This document shows positions 18,818-26,865 of a stretch of 57,449 nucleotides of DNA, in pieces (the stretch's first letter is position 1; every line of letters begins with the position of its first letter). The stretch is from JASGDC01 sp047605865. GTDB taxonomy: Bacteria; Actinomycetota; Actinomycetes; Actinomycetales; Micrococcaceae. The notes under the pieces were generated by a model. The model was given only the letters and a program-made list of their open reading frames with translations. It searched no databases and was not told where the DNA came from. The stretch covers positions 1 through 57,449 of the forward strand of contig JASGFC010000009.1 of NCBI GenBank assembly GCA_047605865.1, in the 5' to 3' direction. The position numbers were made by a program, and so were the translations under genes.

Positions 18818-19699
18818 ATGGCTAAGCAAAACCTCTTCACACGCATGAAGCAGCTAGCAAAAGCAAACGTCAACTCACTCTTAGACAACGCTGAAGATCC
18901 ACAAAAAATGATTGATCAGCTCATTCGCGATTACACCAATAACATTGCTGAAGCTGAGCAATCAGTTGCACAAACTATTGGCAACTTGCGCATGATGGAG
19001 CAAGATTACAACGAAGATGTTAAAGCTTCTAATGAGTGGGGCCAAAAGGCACTTGCTGCTTCTCAAAAAGCTGATCAATTCCGCGCTCAAGGAGACGAAG
19101 TAGACGCCAACAAGTTTGATGAACTTGCTAAGGTAGCTCTACAACGTCAAATGACTGCTGAAAATGAAGTCCGTGCGGCTGAACCAAATATTCAAGCACA
19201 ACGTGATGTTACTGAAAAACTCAAAACTGGTCTTGCTACTATGAAGAGCAAACTTGAAGAACTAAAGAGTAAGCGAAATGAACTTGTTTCTCGTGCTAAA
19301 GTTGCCAAAACTCAAGCACAAGTTCAAGATGCTGTTAAGAGCATTGACATTATGGATCCTACAAGTGAAATTGGGCGCTTTGAAGATAAAATCCGCCTTG
19401 AAGAAGCACGTGTCCGTGGTAATGCTGAAATCACTTCATCTAGTTTAGATAGTCAGTTTGCTCAGCTTGAAGATCTTGGAGAAAAAACTGAAGTTGATGC
19501 TCGTCTAGCTGCTTTGAAGAGTGGAAGCTCAGGTGCTTTGACAGGTGGAGCTAATGCTACGCAGGCTCTCACTGGCGGTGCAGCTGGTGTAGCGGCAACA
19601 ACAAATACTGCAACTGATGACTTCGAAGATGCAGCTAGTGCTACAAGCGCTACTGCAACGGATGATGCTACTGCCTTCGCTGAAGACGAAGAAGACTAA
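18818..19699 (+). CDS. pspA: PspA/IM30 family membrane-stress protein
   Basis: PspA/IM30 (ESCRT-III-like) proteins polymerise on damaged membranes. The 293 residues include the amphipathic N-terminal helix 0 region (MAKQNLFTRMKQLAKANVNS), the NAEDPQKMIDQLIRDY signature, and long coiled-coil helices to about residue 225. A nonconserved Ala/Thr/Asp-rich acidic tail extends from about 240 to the end. The ATG at 18818 is chosen because AAAGGAAA precedes it by a few bases. An upstream in-frame start at 18776 would add 14 residues that are not family-like. It is transcribed with the TPM gene and followed by a strong terminator. Confidence 0.93.
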   Translation: MAKQNLFTRMKQLAKANVNSLLDNAEDPQKMIDQLIRDYTNNIAEAEQSVAQTIGNLRMMEQDYNEDVKASNEWGQKALAASQKADQFRAQGDEVDANKFDELAKVALQRQMTAENEVRAAEPNIQAQRDVTEKLKTGLATMKSKLEELKSKRNELVSRAKVAKTQAQVQDAVKSIDIMDPTSEIGRFEDKIRLEEARVRGNAEITSSSLDSQFAQLEDLGEKTEVDARLAALKSGSSGALTGGANATQALTGGAAGVAATTNTATDDFEDAASATSATATDDATAFAEDEED

Positions 19700-19715
19700 T
19701 TCCTTTAAAGAAACT

Positions 19716-19760
19716 AAAATAAATGAGGGACTGGCATTGTGCCAGCCCCTCATTTATTTT
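19716..19760. terminator. Strong bidirectional terminator after pspA
   Basis: A 20-base stem (19716-19735 with 19741-19760, one mismatch) closes a 5-base loop. The A-rich left flank and T-rich right flank let it work on both strands, ending pspA and the oppositely oriented gene at 19773. Confidence 0.85.
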
Positions 19761-19772
19761 ATGTCTTGTAAT

Positions 19773-20018
19773 CTACATTGCTATCGATAGCTTGCTCATG
19801 CTATTTAAAATCTCATTTAATACTTGTGAAACTTGAGGAAGGTTTGTTCGATCAACTGATCTGACTTGCCTCCACAGTTTCTCATCTGCTTGTTCGGCCC
19901 ACCGGCCTTTTCCTCTATGGAAGGAATCCATATAATACGTTGAAAGTTTTACGGCATATAACCGAAGTTTGCTGTAAAGTGCTTCAGCTGTCTGATGTGT
20001 ACTTTTGTTTTTTTTCAT
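19773..20018 (-). CDS. Small basic hypothetical protein
   Basis: An 81-residue protein starting MKKNKSTHQTAEALYSKL, rich in Lys, Arg, Ser and Tyr, with helical character and no membrane segment. The ATG at 20018 is favoured because AGGGGA lies three bases upstream. An in-frame start at 20069 has no such site. It lies alone between pspA and capA, converging on pspA. I recognise no family. Confidence 0.5.
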   Translation of the reverse strand: MKKNKSTHQTAEALYSKLRLYAVKLSTYYMDSFHRGKGRWAEQADEKLWRQVRSVDRTNLPQVSQVLNEILNSMSKLSIAM

Positions 20019-20129
20019 AGTTCCCCTAACTGAGTTGAACTTGAAGTTGTACAGTAGCAACTTCATCAATTGCTACATTCTCATTCTAAAATGTGAATCA
20101 CTTTAAAGAAATACTCCAAAAGTATGAGT

Positions 20130-21374
20130 TTATTTTTTTACTAGTAATTCCTTAAGTCCAGCTTTGTCTGCGCCCATGGAATTGACTGTAGTAACGACTT
20201 GTTGACGTAAATTCTGATCAGTAGCATCATCTGTACATGTTCCCTGCGGTTTATCAGTTGCTAGAGAGCACCAGCGGTATGGGAATGAATTCCATCCTAT
20301 CGTGCTTGGCGCATAGGCTAGTTCACTAGATGTCCACTTGCCATTTTTGTCTTCTGAGAATTGGATTCGTGTTAGAAGACCCATCATGGCAACATCATTA
20401 TTTGGATCATGCTCAGTTTCAGCATTACCTAGTCCATAAACAATCCACTTGCCTTTATATTGTTCAATAGGCAGAACAGAGTGAGTGTGATGGCCATAAA
20501 CGTAATCAAACTGTCCACTGTCTATTAGCGCATGTGCAAGGTCAGTTTGTTGTTGATTTGGAGTATTAGAGTACTCATCCCCTGCATGCATTGCTGCAAT
20601 CACAAGATCTGCACCTTGTGCCCGCGCTGCTTTAGCTTTAGCAATCATGGTATTTGCATCGAGCAAATCAACTTGCCAAGGATAATCAGCTTCAAGACCA
20701 TTAAGTCCATACGTACCAACGACTAGTCCAATTTTTGCTGTAGGTGTTTGAATAATGAGTGGTTTTTTAGAATCTGCTTCAGTCTTATATGAACCAGTAT
20801 GTTGTAGACCTGCACTGTTGAAGCCATCTATAGTTCTATTTATGCCATCGGTTCCAACATCAAAAGAGTGATTGGAAGCCGAATCACATGCTTGATACCC
20901 TACTTTTTTCAAAGCTGGCATAATCTCAGGAGGAACATTAAATGTTGGATAGGCTGAAAAAGTTCCATCTGCAGTCCCAATTGGTGTTTCCATGTGGCAG
21001 ATGGAAAGATCAGCTGCATTAGTATAATTTTTTTGCCCCTCAATTAAAGGATAAAAATCACGAGGTTGGTTTCCAGTAACAGCAGCATCTTCTTGTGCTT
21101 GCTCCCACAGCCCTTCGTGCAATAACACATCGCCGGTAGTCATTACTGAAACACATCTAACGCCTTTACATTCTGGACCTTTACCTGGCTTTACAGGTGT
21201 TGTGGTAGGAGTAGGTGTTGCAGTCATTGTGAGTCCTTTAGCATCTTGACTGACTTCAGGCTCGGTTGTTGATTGGCTAAAACTGCTACTAGCGCCATTG
21301 CAACCTGTCAGTATCAGTGCACAGCTTGCAAATAATGCAGACTTGACTAAGTATTTTCTCATGTTTCTTTTCAA
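20130..21374 (-). CDS. CapA-family lipoprotein (poly-gamma-glutamate/metallophosphatase fold)
   Basis: The 414-residue protein starts with a lipoprotein signal ending in LTGC (lipidated Cys at about residue 25), a Ser/Thr/Pro linker, then a CapA domain. Its metal-site motifs are MTTGDVLLH, SICHMETPIG, SNHSFDVG, AAMHAGDEY and YGHHTHSVLPIE. CapA proteins are tied to capsule polyglutamate anchoring in bacilli. Stand-alone surface lipoproteins like this one are common in Gram-positives and their role is unclear. No capBC genes are here. It has its own transcription unit behind the terminator at 21426. Confidence 0.88.
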   Translation of the reverse strand: MKRNMRKYLVKSALFASCALILTGCNGASSSFSQSTTEPEVSQDAKGLTMTATPTPTTTPVKPGKGPECKGVRCVSVMTTGDVLLHEGLWEQAQEDAAVTGNQPRDFYPLIEGQKNYTNAADLSICHMETPIGTADGTFSAYPTFNVPPEIMPALKKVGYQACDSASNHSFDVGTDGINRTIDGFNSAGLQHTGSYKTEADSKKPLIIQTPTAKIGLVVGTYGLNGLEADYPWQVDLLDANTMIAKAKAARAQGADLVIAAMHAGDEYSNTPNQQQTDLAHALIDSGQFDYVYGHHTHSVLPIEQYKGKWIVYGLGNAETEHDPNNDVAMMGLLTRIQFSEDKNGKWTSSELAYAPSTIGWNSFPYRWCSLATDKPQGTCTDDATDQNLRQQVVTTVNSMGADKAGLKELLVKK

Positions 21375-21425
21375 CCTTATACAAAATTTTGAAGTGCCTC
21401 TTTAATTTTAAATGATACATTCTCC

Positions 21426-21470
21426 AATAAAGAAAGTGCACAACTTTTAAAGCTATGCACTTTCTTTATT
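21426..21470. terminator. Terminator between the YdeI-like gene and capA
   Basis: A perfect 15-base inverted repeat (21426-21440 and 21456-21470) with a 15-base loop and A/T-rich outer ends lies downstream of the minus-strand YdeI-like gene and upstream of capA. It should end the mgtC-side transcript. Confidence 0.7.
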
Positions 21471-21495
21471 AAATTATTAAAAACTAACTTTTCAG

Positions 21496-21672
21496 CTATT
21501 TATTGAGCATCCCAAGTAATTCTTGGATCCTGCTACCTTTAGCAGCTTGTCCTGCTTCGCCAACCCACTTAATGAGCTGAACTTGACGGTCATGTGGTAG
21601 TTGCTTGAACTTATCCAGAAGACCAAATTTACGTAATGTGTTATATATTTCAATATCTTGTTGTAATCCCAT
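21496..21672 (-). CDS. Small YdeI/OmpD-associated-like protein
   Basis: A 58-residue reading frame (ATG at 21672, TAG at 21496-21498). It begins MGLQQDIEIYNTLRKFG and ends SRIQELLGMLNK. The segment PHDRQVQLIKWVGEAGQAAKGSRIQELLGML resembles the C-terminal helices of YdeI/OmpD-associated proteins (a 'YVEWI..AK...TR..RI...L' pattern), without the rest of that family. The overlapping longer frame at 21492-21680 looks random. It lies just downstream of mgtC on the same strand. No strong ribosome-binding site is visible. Confidence 0.5.
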   Translation of the reverse strand: MGLQQDIEIYNTLRKFGLLDKFKQLPHDRQVQLIKWVGEAGQAAKGSRIQELLGMLNK

Positions 21673-21696
21673 ATGTACATGATATCAAATAAAATT

Positions 21697-22485
21697 TTAG
21701 TCGTCAGTATCTTGCTCTACGTTGACCACGCCGTCGATGTGTAGCAATGCCATAGCTGCTTTACTTGAATTGATACCTTTTAGCACTAAACACACTTCAA
21801 CCATATCTACTGGGTTCTCGTCATCATCAAGTACTTTTGAACCCTTCTTAGTTTTCATATCGAAACCATAAATTGTCCAGTTATTCTCGTCACATACTTC
21901 AAGAATTCTCCTCATGATTCCTTGACCATCATGATAAGTTACGGTAAGTTGCCTACGCCCACTTTTACCTTTCGCACTAAACCATTCACCAACTGGGCGC
22001 ATGATAGTTGAAGATACGAAATGAAGGATAACTACAACAATAGCTAGGATAGGTAAATTTCCTGCACAAGCCATGCCAATAGCTGCAACCGACCAAATGG
22101 ATGCAGCAGTGGTTAAACCTTCAACAATGTGCCTTCGGGTAATAATAAGCCCTGCGCCAAGGAAACCAATACCTGATACAACCTGTGCAGCTACACGTGA
22201 AGGGTCCAGCGTTAGCTGACTATGATCCAGACTAAGGATATCTTGAAAACCATACTTTGAAACAATCATATAAAGTGCAGCAGCAACACCCACAATAGTA
22301 TGGGTGCGTAAGCCAGCACTCTTACCTCGATACTGGCGTTCAAGACCGATTATGGCAGCAAGAATGTAAGCAAGTACTAATTGCCATACTTGCGTCATTC
22401 CTTGACCAAAAAAATGACCTTGACCAGTAACAAAGTTCATAGATACTACAATATCAAGTTTTGAAATTATATACTTACTGGACAT
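21697..22485 (-). CDS. MgtC/SapB family membrane protein
   Basis: The 262-residue protein has an N-terminal membrane domain of about five helices with the MgtC signature GLERQYRGKSAGLRTHTIVGVAAAL, the conserved GIGFLGAGLI and the TTAASIW motif, then an ACT-like cytoplasmic domain ending VEQDTDD. MgtC proteins help growth in low magnesium and modulate ATP synthase in pathogens. Membership is clear but the role here is not. The ATG at 22485 has AAGGTG four bases upstream. An internal Met at 22440 is an alternative start. Confidence 0.9.
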   Translation of the reverse strand: MSSKYIISKLDIVVSMNFVTGQGHFFGQGMTQVWQLVLAYILAAIIGLERQYRGKSAGLRTHTIVGVAAALYMIVSKYGFQDILSLDHSQLTLDPSRVAAQVVSGIGFLGAGLIITRRHIVEGLTTAASIWSVAAIGMACAGNLPILAIVVVILHFVSSTIMRPVGEWFSAKGKSGRRQLTVTYHDGQGIMRRILEVCDENNWTIYGFDMKTKKGSKVLDDDENPVDMVEVCLVLKGINSSKAAMALLHIDGVVNVEQDTDD

Positions 22486-22656
22486 AACACCTTGGCAGAG
22501 CTGTACTTAACAAGAAACTTGCAGACCCTATAAAAACTAAAGGCATAACTGTTGCAGAAGTTAATCACTTGAGTACGATAAAATCATGGTAGAATTTTAA
22601 TTCTTCCTAGCAATAATTCAATATCCACTTTGCATGTATTGACTGAAAGAGACCTC

Positions 22657-23919
22657 ATGGCTACAACGAATATAATGCAAGCTAAAACAAACATGAGTAA
22701 TGGGACTAAATACTTTATTAATTTTTTGGTGTTCTTTACTTATGTTTTATTTGCAATTTTATGGAAAGCAGGCGACTACTACATCGCAGAGTTTCCATTC
22801 AATGCTTCACAGACTGCACTACTAACCAATGCTATTAGTTTTGCTAAGATTTTTGGGAGTCTAGCAGCTGCTGTAGTGCTCATTAAGTTAGGACAACGAA
22901 AAGCCTTTGCAGTTGGCCTCTTGCTAGTTGTTGTGGGTGTAGCAATCATTGGGTCAATGGGTGTATTCCCCATTATTTTCTTAGTTCGCTTCATCATGGG
23001 ACTTGGTGGAGCTTTCTGTGTAGTATATATGAGTTCAGTGGCAGCAAAGCTACTTGAAGGCAAACCTCTCCAAATCGTGAATGGTATTAACGTAGTAGCT
23101 TTCAACGTTGGTATGTTTATTGCACTTGTTCTTGCAAAAGAAATTAAGCTTCATATTACAGATTCCATCTGGATTCTTGGTGCAATGATATTCATTGTTT
23201 TACTTACTTGGTTGTTAGTTACTAAGAATTTGCCTGATGATGCCACTGAGGCAGATAAAAATGCGAAGCCTTATTCATTACGAGAAGGCTTCAAAGATAG
23301 GTTCAACCAACTTTTTGCTTTCACCTATTGTGGATTGCTTTCATACTATATTGTTGCCTTTACTTTCTTACCTCCATCGGTTGTTTCATGGATTATGCTT
23401 GCTGCATTGATTGGTGCTGGAGTTGGTACATTCCTTGCTACTTTTATTCAGCGTAAAGCAGAATTTGTGGCTCTTTGTGGATTCTTTCAAATCGTCTTCG
23501 GCAGCCTGTTAATTGTCTTTAACGATTCACCGCTCTCAACCTTGTTTGCAATCTGCATGGGCTTGTCCTTGAACCTGCCAACAGCTTCATACGCACAGCT
23601 TGCTTTCTTGCGACCAAAAGTTTCTACGAACGAAATTTCAGTAACGTTCTCAATTTCAAGTTCAGTAAGCTATGGATTTAGTATTATCGCCATGCAAATC
23701 TTTGGTTTCTTAACAGATGCGACTGGTGGTATGACCCAACAGAATGCCCCAGTTTCTGCAATCCCTTATATTTTCATTATTGTTGTCGAAGCAATGTTCT
23801 TTATCGGCGCTTTAGGTCTAGTGTATTACTTCCGCAAGATAGAAAAAGAAACCACGGAGTTCGATGGAACACAAGAAGATCAAGCATTAGCTCGCACAGA
23901 AGAATTAACGAATATTTAA
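22657..23919 (+). CDS. MFS transporter, substrate unknown
   Basis: Twelve predicted membrane helices in 420 residues with MFS features: the loop 2-3 region VVLIKLGQRKAFAVGLLL, helix 4 VRFIMGLGGAF with its charged Arg, and a symmetric second half starting near residue 215. Overall form resembles nitrate/cyanate-type or organic-anion permeases, but no motif fixes a substrate. I use ATG at 22657 (MATTNIM), preceded by GAAAGAGA. A TTG at 22630 is an alternative. Monocistronic: flanking genes run the other way. Confidence 0.8.
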   Translation: MATTNIMQAKTNMSNGTKYFINFLVFFTYVLFAILWKAGDYYIAEFPFNASQTALLTNAISFAKIFGSLAAAVVLIKLGQRKAFAVGLLLVVVGVAIIGSMGVFPIIFLVRFIMGLGGAFCVVYMSSVAAKLLEGKPLQIVNGINVVAFNVGMFIALVLAKEIKLHITDSIWILGAMIFIVLLTWLLVTKNLPDDATEADKNAKPYSLREGFKDRFNQLFAFTYCGLLSYYIVAFTFLPPSVVSWIMLAALIGAGVGTFLATFIQRKAEFVALCGFFQIVFGSLLIVFNDSPLSTLFAICMGLSLNLPTASYAQLAFLRPKVSTNEISVTFSISSSVSYGFSIIAMQIFGFLTDATGGMTQQNAPVSAIPYIFIIVVEAMFFIGALGLVYYFRKIEKETTEFDGTQEDQALARTEELTNI

Positions 23920-23951
23920 CAATGACCTCTTCTCCACTGGAACATTTTGTA

Positions 23952-25532
23952 TCATCGCAGCCCTACAAAAGTTAGCCCACTATCTCTCATCTCAACTCTA
24001 CTGTTTGGCTTGAGCTGTTCAATGAGGTTTTTATCGTGGGAAACCACCAAAAGTGCCCCATTATAATTGCTTAATGCGCTCACTAGCTCATTGACGCTAT
24101 CAAGATCAAGGTTGTTGCTAGGTTCATCCAAGACAATAAGCTGGTTGGCAGGCTCTGTTAAGAGTATCTTTGCCAGCGCTAACCTGAACCGCTCACCACC
24201 TGATAACTCCTTTGCCAGTTTATCTACTTGGTCACCCTTAAAGAGAAAACGAGCCAGTTGCGCCCTAACATCATTATCAAGCGCATTAGGATTAGCTTCT
24301 TTGATGTTTTCAAGCAGGCTTTTATCCTCACTCAAATTGCCTAAATGCTGCGTCACATAGCCAATTCTTTGCGTGAATGCTTCAGCATAGGTCTCATTAT
24401 TATCGTGTTTGAATAGACTATTGAGCAATCTTGTTTTACCCACACCATTACGTCCAGTTAAAACAACCCTGGATTTACCTTCTAACACGATAGTCTCGAA
24501 TGGAGAGTGTAGCTTTGCGAGCACTTTATGGGTAGGAATCTGTGGGTCTGGTAAGTCAATACGAATGGAAGAGTTAGTGCGTAGCTTCTCAATTTCTGAG
24601 TCAAGCTCTTCTTGAGCTTTAGCAACTTTATCGTGTACTTTATCTTGAAACTTACCAGCGCTTACTTCCGCTTTGTTCTTGAAGGTATTAACAACGCTTT
24701 TAGGTAGACCTTTAGTTGCTTGGGCTTTCTTGGCAACCTTGTTGCGAGTTGCTAGCTTTTTCTCTTTGTCTATTTGTTGTTTTTTCTCATTCTTGAAGGC
24801 TTGTTGAGCTGTTTTAACTTGCTGTTTTGCCTTGTTCTGTTGCCCTTCAAGCACTTCTCTGTAAAGGCTATATCCGCCGCCATATATTTTTAGTGTGTGG
24901 TCATAGAGCTCACATGTTTCATCCATCAATTCAAGTAGTTCGGTATCGTGGCTGATAATCAGCAAAGTACCTTGCCAACTTTTAAGTTGCTGATACAGTT
25001 GGGCTTTAGTTTCCATATCCAGATTATTTGTTGGTTCATCCAAGAGCACGATAGGAAATTCCTGAAACTGTAAACCGGTGAGTGCGCAGAGTATGGTCTC
25101 TCCACCGGAAAGAGTGTTGATTTTTCTATCTATTGATAGAGCAGAAAGCCCAGCCTCATCGAGCTTAGCTTGCACCTGTTCCCGAATCTCCCAGTCATCG
25201 CCAAGGGTATCGTAATCTTTTATCTTAGTGCTACCTGCTTCGATGCGCTCAAGAGCAACTAGCTTATCGTGCACACCAAATAAATCAGCGATGGTACTTT
25301 CACTATCAAGAGTGAGTAACTGAGGCAAATAGCCAACACTATCTGGAACAGTTATCGTGCCTTGCTGTGGCTTAAGTTCGCCAAGAATTAAACGGAACAA
25401 TGTTGATTTACCAACTCCATTGCGACCCACAATTCCAGTTTTACCTTTATTAAAAGTTACGGTTGCATTGCTCAAGATTGGCTTTTCTGCTGAATAAGCG
25501 AAAGAGACGTTATTGAAAATAATAGTGGACAT
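23952..25532 (-). CDS. ABC-F family ATPase
   Basis: A 526-residue soluble protein with two ABC domains and no membrane part, as in the ABC-F translation factors that act on the ribosome E site. Walker A motifs are GRNGVGKST and GRNGVGKTR, signatures are LSGGE in both halves, and Walker B motifs are VLLDEPTNNLD and IVLDEPSNNLD. A highly charged linker (about 225-310, rich in K/Q/A) is the P-site-tRNA-interaction region. Some members protect ribosomes from antibiotics, others regulate translation. The subfamily cannot be set by eye. Confidence 0.9.
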   Translation of the reverse strand: MSTIIFNNVSFAYSAEKPILSNATVTFNKGKTGIVGRNGVGKSTLFRLILGELKPQQGTITVPDSVGYLPQLLTLDSESTIADLFGVHDKLVALERIEAGSTKIKDYDTLGDDWEIREQVQAKLDEAGLSALSIDRKINTLSGGETILCALTGLQFQEFPIVLLDEPTNNLDMETKAQLYQQLKSWQGTLLIISHDTELLELMDETCELYDHTLKIYGGGYSLYREVLEGQQNKAKQQVKTAQQAFKNEKKQQIDKEKKLATRNKVAKKAQATKGLPKSVVNTFKNKAEVSAGKFQDKVHDKVAKAQEELDSEIEKLRTNSSIRIDLPDPQIPTHKVLAKLHSPFETIVLEGKSRVVLTGRNGVGKTRLLNSLFKHDNNETYAEAFTQRIGYVTQHLGNLSEDKSLLENIKEANPNALDNDVRAQLARFLFKGDQVDKLAKELSGGERFRLALAKILLTEPANQLIVLDEPSNNLDLDSVNELVSALSNYNGALLVVSHDKNLIEQLKPNSRVEMRDSGLTFVGLR

Positions 25533-25731
25533 ATTAACCCCTAGAAGGCTAGTGCTTAAAGATTTCGCTGTGGTTAAATGTCTTATTTCATAATGCTAAA
25601 AGCATAACACGCTACTTAAGCCATTGCATTTAATAAGTTCTATTTTGTTGAAGAGAATAAACCACGACAGAGGTCGTCTAAGAAAGTAAACAAGCGGAAA
25701 TAAACAGCTCGTTTCGATAATATTTCAAAAT

Positions 25732-25762
25732 GAAAACCCCCAGAAACTTTGATTTCTAGGGG
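25732..25762 (-). terminator. Displaced copy of the tRNA-fMet terminator (outside attL)
   Basis: This 31-base hairpin with a T-run in minus-strand sense (stem of CCCCTAGAAA with TTTCTGGGGG, tail TTTTC) matches the hairpin at 32033-32063 except for one base. It is the original terminator of the tRNA gene, now stranded 6.3 kb away by insertion of the element. Confidence 0.75.
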
Positions 25763-25767
25763 CTTAT

Positions 25768-25805
25768 TCGTTGCGGGGACAAGATTTGAACTTGCGACCT
25801 CCGGG
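25768..25805. repeat. attL: 38-bp duplication of the tRNA-fMet 3' end
   Basis: The 38 bases here are identical to 32069-32106, which form the 3' part of the intact tRNA gene from the variable-loop side of the anticodon stem through the T-arm and acceptor. No tRNA continues beyond 25805, so this is the stranded 3' half left by site-specific integration. Confidence 0.92.
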
Positions 25806-25920
25806 AAAGAAGTTCAACAATTTCAAACTTAACCAAAAGTTGCCATAAGTCATATAAATAAAGGCAATAAAGGGTTTCAATAATTTACTTAAATTCCATT
25901 AAAAACCATAAATTCCAAAA

Positions 25921-25942
25921 ATAAACTTCCCATAAACTTCCC
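25921..25942 (+). repeat. Left arm-type repeats (two tandem 11-mers)
   Basis: Two head-to-tail copies of ATAAACTTCCC (25921-25931, 25932-25942), with a degenerate ATAAATTCC at 25908, lie about 120 bases inside attL. The same 11-mer occurs twice in the same orientation at the right end. Paired repeats at both ends fit arm-type binding sites of a tyrosine integrase. The surrounding 25806-26023 has no gene. Confidence 0.7.
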
Positions 25943-26023
25943 AAAAACCAAATTAATTTCAAGCGATAATTACTCTAAGAATGCAAACAAAAATAGTATA
26001 AAAAGAAAAGTAACTTTTATATT

Positions 26024-26335
26024 TCAAAGGTCTTTATGTAAGCGATTTTTCCAATAGTCAGGTTTCATGTGTTCGCCTGCATAAGCATAGATAGTCATAC
26101 TTTCTTCAAATGTAAAGAAAATACTATACGGATAATTTTTAAGGCTCTTTTGATACACCATTACCCCAGCAAACTCTTTGTACTGTCTTAAATTAGTAGG
26201 TGGACCAATAACATCAAGTTTCGCTTTCTCCATTTGCCGATAAAAAGCTAAACCAACATCATATCCATCAGCATTGTAATAAGCTACAGCTTCCTTATAC
26301 TCTGCCCTAGCAGCAGGATGCTCCAAAATCTCCAA
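26024..26335 (-). CDS. ParE/RelE-family toxin
   Basis: The 103-residue basic protein fits the RelE/ParE fold: PAARAEYKEAVAYYNADGYDVGLAFYRQMEKAK (two helices), then a beta-rich half with YKEFAGVMVYQKSLKNYPYSIFFTFEESMTIYAYAGEHMKPDYWKNR. It starts two bases after the antitoxin stop with TTG (26335; a second TTG at 26326 is possible), neither with a good ribosome-binding site, so it is likely translationally coupled to the antitoxin. It would poison cells that lose the element. Whether it attacks gyrase or mRNA cannot be told. Confidence 0.8.
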   Translation of the reverse strand: MEILEHPAARAEYKEAVAYYNADGYDVGLAFYRQMEKAKLDVIGPPTNLRQYKEFAGVMVYQKSLKNYPYSIFFTFEESMTIYAYAGEHMKPDYWKNRLHKDL

Positions 26336-26337
26336 GA

Positions 26338-26532
26338 CTATTTACTGTACCCATATCGAGCCCGAATTTCAGCCGCAGTATCAGCAGAACTCACTAACTG
26401 CACTTTACCTTCACGAACCTCTCGAATACGCCTTGCTAGTACAGTATCAAGGTCAGCATTATCAATAGAGTTATTGTGCCCTAATGTAGTACCTTGCCCT
26501 TTGACAAGTTCTTCATTAATTACAGGGTTCAT
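26338..26532 (-). CDS. Antitoxin of the ParE/RelE-type module
   Basis: A 64-residue protein, first gene of the pair, as antitoxins usually are. ATG at 26532 (MNPVINEEL) is chosen because AGGAG lies six bases before it. An upstream in-frame start at 26571 lacks one. The sequence has an acidic helical segment (NADLDTVLARRIREVREGKVQ) and a C-terminal helix (DTAAEIRARYGY) that could wrap the toxin. I do not recognise a named antitoxin family. Confidence 0.7.
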   Translation of the reverse strand: MNPVINEELVKGQGTTLGHNNSIDNADLDTVLARRIREVREGKVQLVSSADTAAEIRARYGYSK

Positions 26533-26664
26533 GATATCTCCTGACCTTAGTATCTTTCCTATTGCCCTCATTATACCTTGATACTGATTGACAGTACAGA
26601 GTAGTTAAACCAATGAAGATAATTAATAACACCAAATTCGCAACAAAAGTCATAAACCATAGTC

Positions 26665-26693
26665 TAGCTACACCAGCTACAGCCCAGCTACAC
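26665..26693 (+). repeat. Iteron-like repeats beside rep
   Basis: Three copies of a 9-mer (tAGCTACAC at 26665, CAGCTACAG at 26674, CAGCTACAC at 26685) are spaced 9 and 11 bases apart. A fourth, CAGCTACGC, is at 26834-26842 inside the right flank of the palindrome. Iterons beside a stem-loop are the usual Rep-binding layout at CRESS-type origins. Confidence 0.6.
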
Positions 26694-26749
26694 CCCCAAA
26701 AACAGCCCTGTATCCCAGTAATTTTAAGCAATACAGAAGCTAGCGACAG

Positions 26750-26865
26750 AAGTCGCCTAAAGGGTAATATGGTGGACCGTTTTCAACGGATACATCGCCT
26801 CGCCTTTTAGGCGGGCGATGTCCACCACACCCCCAGCTACGCTGTGAGTGCCCTTTAGGCGACTT
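26750..26865. other. Branched palindrome: candidate replication/transfer origin
   Basis: Outer stem: a perfect 15-bp inverted repeat at 26750-26764 and 26851-26865; the right arm covers the rep stop codon. Inside, an 8-bp stem (26770-26777 with 26820-26827) encloses two hairpins: a short one at 26778-26788, and a 12-bp stem with one bulge from 26792-26804 and 26810-26821. The last shares two bases with the 8-bp stem, so the forms may alternate. The whole makes a cloverleaf-like fold between rep and the toxin-antitoxin genes. The rest of 26533-26749 holds only the iterons. Confidence 0.65.

Noticed and set aside
26765..26773. TAATATGGT beside the outer stem, similar to the first six bases of the TAATATTAC nonanucleotide of CRESS viruses.
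   Set aside because: Only six of nine bases match and it is not in a loop apex, so I do not claim it as the nick site.
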